Shown here one piece after another: positions 6,326 through 12,936 of a stretch of 64,000 nucleotides of DNA (positions are counted from its first letter, which is position 1; each line of letters opens with the position of its first letter). Source of the DNA: Halorussus limi (GTDB taxonomy: Archaea; Halobacteriota; Halobacteria; Halobacteriales; Haladaptataceae); assembly GCF_023238205.1 (NCBI RefSeq), contig NZ_CP096659.1, positions 124,001 through 188,000 of the forward strand, read 5' to 3'. A model generated the notes under the pieces. The model had not been told where the DNA came from. It searched no databases and saw nothing but the letters and a program-made list of their open reading frames with translations. A program made the translations under genes and the position numbers.

Positions 6326-7525
6326 ATGGCAACACTCAAGACAACGAGTGCAGATGAATCGGTCAAGAACCAAGTTGACGTTCAAGCAGATGAACTCGGC
6401 ATTTCAATGGCCGAGTTCCTGAACCGTGCAGCAAAGCTGGCGGTCATGGCGGATAACGACATGCTTCGCATGGTCGCTGGCGAGAACGTCTCGATTGAAG
6501 GCGTTCAGCAATCAGACGACGATTCTTCTGACGAGTCGGACGAGTCGGAATACAACGAACTGTCATTGGGTCACGACCGACTCATCGACCCTGACGAGGC
6601 TGACTTTAGTGATAACGATGTTCTCAAGCAGTCTAACCGGCAACGAGTCGTCGTGCTGGAGGGGATTCTCGCGTGGAAGCGCGAACACGAGGACGACTTC
6701 TCCCATCGAGTCACCCAGAGTCAGCTTGAGTCCATTATCCGAACTGCGTTCGGTGTGAGTCGGAGTGCGACTGTGGACAAGATCATCACGCTTGCAGAGG
6801 ATCTCGACGTACTGTACGCACACGTCACGAACGACCGGCGGTTGCGTAACGCGGTGGATGAGATGGTTGAAGACGTGGTTCGTGCTATGGAGTTGAAGGG
6901 GAGTGACGAGGATGCAAAGGGGTATCGTAACAACGTGAACAAGATTCGTGACTTGTCTGGGGAGTGGTCGACAGATGATGGACGGTTGGTTGAGAAGTGG
7001 TTCAAGCCTTCACAGACGTACTTCACGAAGGAGATTGTTGCTCGTCAGGCCAGTCTCACAAAGTTGAACACGATGCTTGAGGAGGCTCCTGACCGTTATT
7101 CAGCAAATCGTGTATTGACTCGGATGATGGGGATTGCTGTTGAGGAAGGTTGGTTGTCTGAAGATGAGGCGGCTGATTTGCATGAGTCGAAGTCTGTGTT
7201 CACGTCGTTTGCGGTGCAGACGGGGAGTGTTGAGTCGTTGTTGAGTGGTGATGGTGTGATTGAAGTGTTGGAGGAGAAGGCTGCTGAGAAGCGTCGTGAG
7301 GAGCGTTTGAGTGAGGATGAGGCGCGGGAAAAGTATGAGGAGTTGGTTGCGAAGGCTGAACGGAAGTTAGAGAATATGGAGCCGGGTTCGTCTATTAATA
7401 GTTTTTATGACGGGCTTTTCTCGGAGACGTATAATGAGGCGCGGGACCTTGCTGAGACGTATGACTTGGATATGAGTCGACTTGTTGAGTTGGGGGAGGA
7501 GTATGAGGAATTGACTGGCGAGTGA
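6326..7525 (+). CDS. Putative replication or partition protein with RHH-like N-terminus
   Basis: The 399-residue protein starts MATLKTTSADESVKNQVD at 6326, about 28 nt after a TTTATATA element (6294-6301); upstream in-frame codons to 6263 lie inside the promoter and are not used. Residues 13-42 (VKNQVDVQADELGISMAEFL) resemble the helix-helix part of RelB/CopG-type ribbon-helix-helix proteins. An acidic linker (60-85) follows, then an alpha-helical middle (110-300) with no recognised family, and a charged coiled coil near 310-350. Its position directly beside the long inverted repeats makes it the best candidate for the element's initiator or centromere-binding protein. No catalytic motif (Walker, HUH) is seen. 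Confidence 0.6.
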   Translation: MATLKTTSADESVKNQVDVQADELGISMAEFLNRAAKLAVMADNDMLRMVAGENVSIEGVQQSDDDSSDESDESEYNELSLGHDRLIDPDEADFSDNDVLKQSNRQRVVVLEGILAWKREHEDDFSHRVTQSQLESIIRTAFGVSRSATVDKIITLAEDLDVLYAHVTNDRRLRNAVDEMVEDVVRAMELKGSDEDAKGYRNNVNKIRDLSGEWSTDDGRLVEKWFKPSQTYFTKEIVARQASLTKLNTMLEEAPDRYSANRVLTRMMGIAVEEGWLSEDEAADLHESKSVFTSFAVQTGSVESLLSGDGVIEVLEEKAAEKRREERLSEDEAREKYEELVAKAERKLENMEPGSSINSFYDGLFSETYNEARDLAETYDLDMSRLVELGEEYEELTGE

Positions 7526-7586
7526 CCATGCGTTTCGGGGCGTGCTGACAGACGAGTTGGTTCTGTTTCTACGTGGTTGTTGGTGG

Positions 7587-7604
7587 CCAGCGTCTAGACG
7601 CTGG
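7587..7604. promoter_or_regulatory. 18-bp perfect palindrome centred on GTCTAGAC
   Basis: CCAGCGTCTAGACGCTGG is a perfect palindrome between the putative replication gene and the zinc-finger gene. It contains the GTCTAGAC octamer repeated across the element and is its longest palindromic version. It could be an operator for the downstream operon or, as RNA, a hairpin ending the upstream transcript. A T-rich run (about 7651-7658) lies 45 nt further on. Confidence 0.5.
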
Positions 7605-7717
7605 TATCGTTGACTACCGGAAGTGGTGGTGTCACGGGAAAGGATGGTGTGTTTTTATTCCTAACTATACCTGATAGAACACTTAAGGGTGGTCTCTTCT
7701 CGACCGTGCAGTGAACG

Positions 7718-7957
7718 ATGTCAACGACAGTCCAAGACGAGACATCGACCGAGGAAGTACAGCTTGCAAATAACCAGTGCCGGAACTGCGGAACTCACGT
7801 TTCAGACGATTTCCGCCGTGTGTACGGCAGTAACGACGATGTGGTGTATGCGTGTCGAACGTGCGTGTCGAAGACGATTCTGAACTCGGGGGGTTCAGCG
7901 TGTCCTGAACGCCGCGAACGGCTTTTGGAAACGTCGGAGCGAGGGGATCGGCTATGA
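7718..7957 (+). CDS. Small zinc-finger protein (CxxC...CxxC)
   Basis: The 79-residue protein has Cys21-x2-Cys24 (CRNCGTHVSDDFRRVYG) and Cys46-x2-Cys49 (YACRTCV), a four-cysteine zinc site of the kind found in small haloarchaeal virus and plasmid proteins (it resembles the family labelled DUF7563, from memory). The start at 7718 follows a TTAAGG-type box by about 30 nt. Its last codons overlap the next gene's ATG by four bases (ATGA), so it is co-translated with the nuclease-like protein and may help it recognise nucleic acid. Confidence 0.75.
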   Translation: MSTTVQDETSTEEVQLANNQCRNCGTHVSDDFRRVYGSNDDVVYACRTCVSKTILNSGGSACPERRERLLETSERGDRL

Positions 7958-8595
7958 GTGTTGCCGACCCGGGTTCGGAAGCGTCTAGACAATCAGACTA
8001 CAGCGACCGGCCATACCCTGTTGTGTATTTGAACGAGTCTGAGATTCAGCGTTGCTACGAGCTTGCCCGTGAACGAGACTCAAGCAAGGATGGACGTGGA
8101 TACCTTGACGAGGATCAGAACTCGTTCATGGCGCATTTCAGAGGGGTTCAAGGCGAACTCGCAGTAGCGAAATGGTATGGTGTCGAAGATACGTTTGACG
8201 ACGAGATTTACGAGGATGAAGGGGATGATGGAGTTGATTTGGAAATCGCTCGGTTTGGGGTGGACGTGAAGACGACGCCTTACGACGAGACTGGGCGACT
8301 GTTGATGGACCAGCATCACGTCTATGAGGCGTTGGACGACCCTGAAAAGACGATTCCTGATGCGTTCTACTTAGTCGAGGAGATTGAGAAGGGTGTGCTA
8401 GGTCTCGTTGGGTGGTGTACGTTGGCTGAATTGCTTGACCGTGAACCTCGGAAGTGGCCTCGGGATACGTTGAATTATGTGGTTGAGCGTGACGAACTTC
8501 GTGACTTCCATGAGAAACGTGGAGATGCACGAACAGAGTCGGTGGACGTGACGTTCGACACGAGTTTTGAGTCGGCGTCGGGGTTGGCGGACTAG
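7954..8595 (+). CDS. PD-(D/E)XK nuclease-like protein
   Basis: The 213-residue protein has the PD-(D/E)XK core: a helix with Glu68 (GVQGELAVAKWYG), then Asp95 in DDGVDLEIARFG and the D-x-K pair in VDVKTTP (Asp104, Lys106). Strand-D-strand-DxK spacing fits metal-dependent endonucleases. The C-terminal half (FYLVEEIEKGVLGLVGWCTL) resembles the extra strands of phage-type nuclease folds. It overlaps the zinc-finger gene by four bases. It may act in element recombination or replication, or degrade foreign DNA; no methylase partner is present, so a classical restriction system is unlikely. Confidence 0.75.
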   Translation: MSVADPGSEASRQSDYSDRPYPVVYLNESEIQRCYELARERDSSKDGRGYLDEDQNSFMAHFRGVQGELAVAKWYGVEDTFDDEIYEDEGDDGVDLEIARFGVDVKTTPYDETGRLLMDQHHVYEALDDPEKTIPDAFYLVEEIEKGVLGLVGWCTLAELLDREPRKWPRDTLNYVVERDELRDFHEKRGDARTESVDVTFDTSFESASGLAD

Positions 8596-8629
8596 ACAGT
8601 TATCAGTCTTCAACAAGGATATTGTATCA

Positions 8630-8779
8630 ATGAGTGACGAACGCGACCTTCCAAAATACATTGGGGATGAGGATGATCCTGTCCGGTTGGCGTTCAGGGA
8701 TGAAAGGGTCAGTTCCGAGGATGGGTTTGTGATGCCGAGTGGCGATGAGGATGTGGACGACGAAGTGGTTTCCAGTTGA
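8630..8779 (+). CDS. Small acidic hypothetical protein (49 aa)
   Basis: The product begins MSDERDLPKYIGDEDDPVRL and is very acidic throughout (about a third D/E). The frame is open further upstream to 8567, but that extension is basic and antisense in character, so the ATG at 8630 is preferred. It follows the nuclease-like gene by 34 nt and may belong to the same transcript. No domain is recognised. Confidence 0.5.
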   Translation: MSDERDLPKYIGDEDDPVRLAFRDERVSSEDGFVMPSGDEDVDDEVVSS

Positions 8780-8917
8780 ACAGTAGGGGGTTTGTTCTCA
8801 GGTCGCTGTATTTGCTCGTGAGTCGATTTCTTCTGTGACGTGATTGATTCCTTTTCCAACAGCGGTGGACGTGTTGGTGGCTGGTTCTTCGCGTATCTAA
8901 TGCCCGCGTGTGAACAC

Positions 8918-9970
8918 TCAATCCATACCGAATGCATCCCTCCGAAGCTCACGTTTCTCCGTCTTCGTCCTAACATCGTAGTGCTTGTCGAGAACCTTCG
9001 GTGAAACGTCACATCTATCGCTGACAATTTCCTTTCTGTGTCCCCGCTTCAGCCACTCTGTGATTGAAGACCGGCGCACATCGTGCGGACTGATACTGCT
9101 AGGGCATCGGGCGGCGTACTCCCGGTCAGTCCACGCTTCACACTCCATTTGTTCCCTGTCATGCGGGCACTCTCCTGTATAGTGGCAAGGACGACTCAAT
9201 GCAGTAATGTGCATTCTCAGCCCTGAACGAGCCGGACGGCCATGTTCAGTGGTGAACAGCGGCTTCCGTCCATAATCATCGGTCACGTTGTGACGGTTCA
9301 TCTTGATGTGGTCGTCAATCACTTCACAAACCCATGCGTGGAGGTTGACTTCACGTTCTCCGCCCTCCGCGTTTTTCAGAGGGGTGTCGGATTCGGGTCG
9401 GTGGTGGAGTTCGATGTACTTCTCTCCTGAGTGGTAGTCGCCAAGGTCTAGTGACCGGACAGACCCTAACCGCATTCCTGTATCCCACAGAATCGCAAAT
9501 AGCGCGTGTCTCTTTGTTCCGTACTCGTATTTGTCGAGGTACTCCAGCATCTCGTGCGCTTGTTCTGCGCTGATTTTCCTGTCACGGGTTTCAGAGTCGA
9601 TCTCGGGGAGAATCATGTTGTCCGCGAGTCCATCGTCTACGACATCCCACGACTCCATGTGCCGGATGAACGTCCGGAGCGTACACATATTTTTGTGAAG
9701 GGTGAGGTTGGAAATGTCGTCTGTGTCGCGTCTGAAGAGTTTGAAGTCGTGGATGGTGAATCCATCAATCTCGTTGATATAGTCGATTCCTTGGGTGTTG
9801 CACCAGTCTGCGAACCGTTCGAGGAGGTAGGTGTAGTTGTAGAGGGTTGATTCGCTGACTTCGGGTTTGCGTTCGTCTAGATACCGTTCGACTGCGTCTT
9901 CCGGGGTAAGTTTTCGAGTCATGATTTTCGTGCTTACCCCTGTGACGCAGTTGGTGTCGCGCCCGGTCAA
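8918..9970 (-). CDS. Tyrosine integrase (XerC/D-like) of the element
   Basis: The 350-residue protein has an N-terminal SAM-like core-binding domain (about 18-115: LTPEDAVERYLDERKPEVSE) and a catalytic domain with Arg167 (DTGMRLGSVRSLD), His296 and Arg299 (SPHDVRR) and Tyr331 (LDKHYD). A cysteine-rich insertion before the HxxR box (Cys262, 268, 277, 289; CHYTGECPHD) could bind zinc. The ATG at 9922 (MTRKLTPED) is an alternative, more likely start. The gene lies 150 nt from a tRNA-like 3' fragment, as expected for an integrase next to its attachment site. Confidence 0.95.
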   Translation of the reverse strand: MTGRDTNCVTGVSTKIMTRKLTPEDAVERYLDERKPEVSESTLYNYTYLLERFADWCNTQGIDYINEIDGFTIHDFKLFRRDTDDISNLTLHKNMCTLRTFIRHMESWDVVDDGLADNMILPEIDSETRDRKISAEQAHEMLEYLDKYEYGTKRHALFAILWDTGMRLGSVRSLDLGDYHSGEKYIELHHRPESDTPLKNAEGGEREVNLHAWVCEVIDDHIKMNRHNVTDDYGRKPLFTTEHGRPARSGLRMHITALSRPCHYTGECPHDREQMECEAWTDREYAARCPSSISPHDVRRSSITEWLKRGHRKEIVSDRCDVSPKVLDKHYDVRTKTEKRELRRDAFGMD

Positions 9971-10091
9971 GTCCCAATTAGTCGTGCGTTCTCCTGCGGG
10001 TCGTTTTGTCTAGAGTCTCCTGACAGCCTACAAGCAGGTCGGCGGTGAACGCCCGCGCAACGAAGTGAGCAGGCGTGAACTATATGGACGA

Positions 10092-10110
10092 GGTGAAACT
10101 TTGTTTCACC
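10092..10110 (+). other. Hairpin GGTGAAAC/GTTTCACC beside the attachment site
   Basis: GGTGAAAC (10092-10099) and GTTTCACC (10103-10110) form a perfect 8-bp stem with a TTT loop, nine bases before the tRNA-like fragment. It might be an integrase arm site or an attachment-site structure. It does not fit as a tRNA anticodon arm because the conserved U33 is missing. Confidence 0.4.
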
Positions 10111-10119
10111 GAAGTCCGG

Positions 10120-10144
10120 AGCGGTTCGAATCCGCCCCGACCCA
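10120..10144 (+). other. tRNA 3'-end fragment: probable right attachment site
   Basis: The fragment reads as a T-arm (AGCGG-TTCGAAT-CCGCC) followed by an acceptor strand CCGACCC and discriminator A, exactly the 3' quarter of a tRNA. No matching 5' half (it would begin GGGTCGG) lies upstream, so it is not a working tRNA here. The A-C mismatch at the base of the T-stem may mark where element sequence joins. A GGGTCGG acceptor occurs in haloarchaeal tRNA-Val, but that identity is tentative. The intact tRNA should lie left of position 1. Confidence 0.65.
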
Positions 10145-10151
10145 CTTCTGA

Positions 10152-10189
10152 CGGCGCAAAACGACGAGCGAAGCGAGAAGTCTGCGCCG
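10152..10189. terminator. Possible tRNA-downstream hairpin
   Basis: CGGCGCA (10152-10158) pairs with TGCGCCG (10183-10189) around a GAGCGAAGCGAG-containing loop. Such stems often follow haloarchaeal tRNA genes and probably belonged to the original tRNA transcript. The rest of 10190-10317 shows no gene. Confidence 0.35.
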
Positions 10190-10317
10190 CCGAATGGGGT
10201 CTAAAAGAATCGAAAATACAATTCCCGAAACTCGGCTGTCGGTTCGTCTTCGCTCGGCGTCGGCGACTCGCCGGCGCCCGCGACGAAAGAAGGGAGAATT
10301 CCGCGAGAGTCGAGGCG

Positions 10318-10980
10318 TTAGCTCCGACGGAGACCGACGAGAGCCGCCGTAATCAGCGCGACGACGCCGGTAATCGGCGTGAAGCCGGGGACGCCGCCGC
10401 CGCTGGACTCGCTGGTCGTCTCCTCGGTGGTGGCGTCCGACGCGGCCGACTCGTCGGTCGTCTCCTCGCTCGTCTCCGCAGTCGTCGTGAGCGAGGTGTC
10501 CGCTGCGGTCGTCTCCTCGGTGGTCGTCTGCTCGCCGCGCTTCTGGAAGTAGACGTAGCTCGTGTCAGACACGTCCGCGCCGTTCTCGGTCTGGTAAGCG
10601 ACCGAGTCCGCGGAGGCGTTGAAGCTCTCGCTCCCGTTGTTGCGGACGAGGGTCACGACCAGCACCTGCGCTCGGTCGACCGTCGCGTTCAGCGAGACGG
10701 TGAGGTTCTCGTGGTCGCTCGCGTCGAGGTAGTCGGTGTGACCGACGCGCTCGCCGCTCTCGTTGTAGACCACCGCGAACCCGCCGTCGGGGAGGGAGGC
10801 GCTGTCGATGGTCACCGCTTCGCCGTCGAACTGTTGGTCGGACACCGATACGGAGGCAGTTTCGTTGACCTGTTCGTCCGTCGTCGTAGTCGTGGTTGCG
10901 GGGGTCGCGAGGGCCGCTCCGGTGAGTACCGCGAGCGCCACGAGTCCCGCAACGAGGACCGTTCGCGTCGTACTTGTCAT
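10318..10980 (-). CDS. PGF-CTERM cell-surface protein with DUF7282-like domain
   Basis: The 220-residue protein has an N-terminal secretion signal (TVLVAGLVALAVLTGAALA), a beta-rich domain (about 40-140: SVSVSDQQFDGEAVTIDSAS and YVYFQKRGEQ) of the type seen repeatedly in haloarchaeal exported proteins, a Thr/Ser/Glu-rich stalk (150-195) suited to O-glycosylation, and a C-terminal PGF-CTERM signal (VPGFTPITGVVALITAALVG, then RRS). The tripartite PGF-helix-basic tail is the archaeosortase A substrate signature, so the protein should become lipid-anchored in the S-layer region. Its role there is unknown. Confidence 0.85.
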   Translation of the reverse strand: MTSTTRTVLVAGLVALAVLTGAALATPATTTTTTDEQVNETASVSVSDQQFDGEAVTIDSASLPDGGFAVVYNESGERVGHTDYLDASDHENLTVSLNATVDRAQVLVVTLVRNNGSESFNASADSVAYQTENGADVSDTSYVYFQKRGEQTTTEETTAADTSLTTTAETSEETTDESAASDATTEETTSESSGGGVPGFTPITGVVALITAALVGLRRS

Positions 10981-11292
10981 CGTTAGTTCTCTGTTCCGAG
11001 AGATGTGTCTCGTGGAGACTGTCCGACGAGCGAGAGTTCACTCGCAGTTGAGACGTCTCCGGAACGCGATACTTGGTTGACACGGCACTGAAAATTACCT
11101 TACGGAAGCGGATGTGATGAGATATCACGAGGGTTGGCACGAGAAAACAAGCCCCGGAAATGACCGACCGAAACCTCGGAACGGGACCGGCCCAGGGTTA
11201 TTGACGGCTCGGATTCGACCTAACGTATATATATTGTTCATAGAAAATACTTAGCCGAATCCGGTCGCAGCGACACGTGCGGCCGGAACATC
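10981..11292. other. Intergenic region with promoters
   Basis: No gene is seen. Near its right end an AT-rich core (GTATATATATTG, about 11224-11235) is flanked by CGGATTCG (about 11209) and CGAATCCG (about 11253), an 8-bp inverted repeat that could control the downstream small gene. Confidence 0.4.
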
Positions 11293-11529
11293 ATGAGTAC
11301 GGACCCACACACCACCGACACACGGACCGACCCAGACCACCTCGCGGATTTCGAGACAGCGGCCCACGATGACCGGCCGGACATCGCGCTGCGCTCAGTC
11401 GTCGTCGAGTACGAGGGGCGACCGGACCGGCGGACGGTGTACCCCGAAGGCGTCTTCGGGACCGAGCGCATGACCTCGTGGCTCACCGCCGACGACAGCG
11501 CCTTCGTAGACCTCGACGTCGCCCGTTGA
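11293..11529 (+). CDS. Small haloarchaeal protein (78 aa), DUF7511-like
   Basis: The product contains ALRSVVVEYEGRPDRRTVYP followed by WLTADDSAFVDLDVAR, a compact beta-rich pattern found in a widespread haloarchaeal small-protein family (DUF7511 by memory). The N-terminal 30 residues are polar and probably disordered. It starts shortly after an AT-rich promoter region and stands alone. The function is unknown. Confidence 0.65.
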   Translation: MSTDPHTTDTRTDPDHLADFETAAHDDRPDIALRSVVVEYEGRPDRRTVYPEGVFGTERMTSWLTADDSAFVDLDVAR

Positions 11530-11606
11530 GACGCAGATTCGGTACCGAGGCACAGGACTTCAAATAATCGGTACAATTAAGAAGGATCGCTCACCGCAGT
11601 TCGGAC

Positions 11607-11942
11607 ATGAACCTCGCCCTCCGACTGCTGATGGCCTGTTTCGTGATAGCCGCGCCCACGCTCCTGTATCTGGGGCTGATACGCGGACTGGAGAGAATTC
11701 GCGACGACGCGCTCCTGTTGGCGCTCGCGGAGCGCGACGACGCACCCCGGGACGTGTCGAGCGCGGCCGCCGAGGCGCTCGACAAGGGACCGATTCGCGC
11801 CGACGGTCGGGGGTCGGGCGGCGCGGACGCCGCGGCCGACCCCGTCCCCACGGCCGACTCGTTCGCCTGCTCGACCTGCGGCGCGTCGAACATGGTCGGC
11901 GCGAAGTACTGTCAGGACTGCCTCGGCGAACTGAACCGGTAA
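11607..11942 (+). CDS. Membrane-anchored zinc-ribbon protein (111 aa)
   Basis: An N-terminal hydrophobic helix (residues 2-24, ALRLLMACFVIAAPTLLYLG) anchors the protein. A helical linker follows (DDALLLALAERDD), then a C-terminal zinc ribbon with two CxxC pairs (FACSTCGASNMVGAKYCQDC). The layout matches small haloarchaeal membrane-anchored zinc-ribbon proteins of unknown role. It is monocistronic, 77 nt after the preceding gene. Confidence 0.65.
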   Translation: MNLALRLLMACFVIAAPTLLYLGLIRGLERIRDDALLLALAERDDAPRDVSSAAAEALDKGPIRADGRGSGGADAAADPVPTADSFACSTCGASNMVGAKYCQDCLGELNR

Positions 11943-12092
11943 CGGCGTTCCGCGACCGTCCCTCCCGTTCGATTCGTCCGACCGGTTCCCCCGCTCGATT
12001 TCCACCTTTCGTACTGAATTCCGTTCCTCCGCTCGATTCCTGTCTTCTCCCCGATTTCTGGCGCTCGCGAGTCCCGGTTCCCGCGCTTGGTC

Positions 12093-12863
12093 TCAGTCCG
12101 CCGTAGCCTCGGACGCGGGTTCGCGGTACTGACGCGCGTAGTCCACGAAGTTCTGGAGGATGCGGAGTCCGGTCTCGCCGCTCTTCTCGGGGTGGAACTG
12201 CGTCCCCATCACGTTGCCCGCCTCGTTGGCCGCGACGGCGGCGAACCCGACGCCCGACGGCGCGTCGTTCGACTCTCCGGTCGCTCCGTCCCCGGAGAAG
12301 CCGTAGTCGCAGGAGGCGACGGTGTGATCGTCGGCCGCCGCGCAGTACGAGTGGACGAAGTAGGCGTAGTCGCCGTCCGCGATGCCCTCTGCGAGCGGGT
12401 GGTCGCGCTCGACCGTGACCTCGTTCCAACCCATGTGCGGGACCTTGACCTCGCCGCGGGGGAGGCGCTCGACCCGGCCGGGAATCAGGTCGAGGCCCTC
12501 GACGGTCTCGCCGTCGGACTCGCTTCCCTCGTCCGACGAGCCTCGACTCGACTCGCTCGCCGAGACCCCGTCGGGCGCGCCCTCCTCGCTCTCGGTGAAC
12601 AGCAGTTGGAGACCGACGCAGATGCCCAGAATCGGCGTGTCCGCGGCGGCGTCTCGAAGCGCGTCGTGGAACGGCGCGGAGTTGCGCATGCACTCCTCGA
12701 ACGCGCCCACGCCGGGCAGGACGATTGCTTCGGCGTCGGCGATTTCCTCGGGGTCGTCGGTGACTTCCACGTCGGCGTCGGCGCGTTCCAAGCCCCGCCG
12801 GAGGCTACGGAGGTTGCCCACGCCGTAATCGACGATGGTGACGTTCACACTCGAACGTGACAC
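12093..12863 (-). CDS. hisH: Imidazole glycerol phosphate synthase, glutaminase subunit HisH
   Basis: HisH hydrolyses glutamine and passes ammonia to HisF, which makes IGP and AICAR in histidine biosynthesis. The 256-residue protein has the class I amidotransferase fold: VDYGVGNLRSLRRGLERA at the N-terminus, LPGVGAFEECM, the nucleophile in GICVGLQLLF (Cys about 84) and the His/Glu pair in GTQFHPEKSG. It starts with GTG. An acidic insertion (about 100-125, ASESSRGSSDEGSESDGE) follows the nucleophile elbow and lengthens it beyond the usual 200-220 residues. No other his genes are nearby, as is usual in haloarchaea with scattered his genes. Confidence 0.95.
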   Translation of the reverse strand: MSRSSVNVTIVDYGVGNLRSLRRGLERADADVEVTDDPEEIADAEAIVLPGVGAFEECMRNSAPFHDALRDAAADTPILGICVGLQLLFTESEEGAPDGVSASESSRGSSDEGSESDGETVEGLDLIPGRVERLPRGEVKVPHMGWNEVTVERDHPLAEGIADGDYAYFVHSYCAAADDHTVASCDYGFSGDGATGESNDAPSGVGFAAVAANEAGNVMGTQFHPEKSGETGLRILQNFVDYARQYREPASEATAD

Positions 12864-12936
12864 CGGGAGGTATTGGGCCTTTCCCGTTGGCGGGGCCGCC
12901 CGAGGGTTCTTGTCGCTGGCTCGAATTGACGGTGGT

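Larger units (their letters stand above)
1507..7990. repeat. Dispersed palindrome GTCTAGAC, eight copies
   Basis: Exact copies lie at 1507-1514, 2868-2875, 3663-3670, 4101-4108, 4968-4975, 5086-5093, 7592-7599 and 7983-7990. Six are between genes, several midway between divergent or convergent genes, and two in genes. The flanking bases favour G/C before and A after. Related GACTAGAC forms lie near 668 and 8591. The octamer was not seen in the chromosomal part of the window. It is a candidate recognition site for an element-encoded regulator. Confidence 0.7.
1..10144. mobile_element. Right-hand part of an integrated haloarchaeal element (plasmid- or provirus-like)
   Basis: The block differs from the rest of the window. 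It is visibly richer in A/T and in CTAG, has many short genes without housekeeping functions, and contains a serine recombinase, a tyrosine integrase and an origin-like repeat region. It ends at a tRNA-like 3' fragment next to the integrase gene, after which composition changes abruptly to GC-rich chromosome. The left end and the intact tRNA expected there lie before position 1. No capsid, spike, terminase or conjugation gene is visible, so plasmid, satellite or virus cannot be decided from this part. Confidence 0.85.

Noticed and set aside
10080-10144. Complete tRNA gene at the element boundary
   Set aside because: Only a T-arm and acceptor 3' strand are present. The upstream hairpin cannot serve as an anticodon arm (no U33) and no matching 5' acceptor strand exists.
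1-10144. Pleolipovirus-type provirus
   Set aside because: No spike, VP3/VP4-like or ATPase genes of pleolipoviruses are visible in this part. The left part of the element is unseen, so this is not excluded, only unsupported.
10075-10986. A 303-codon plus-strand frame starting at the element boundary
   Set aside because: Arg-rich antisense of the PGF-CTERM surface protein gene.
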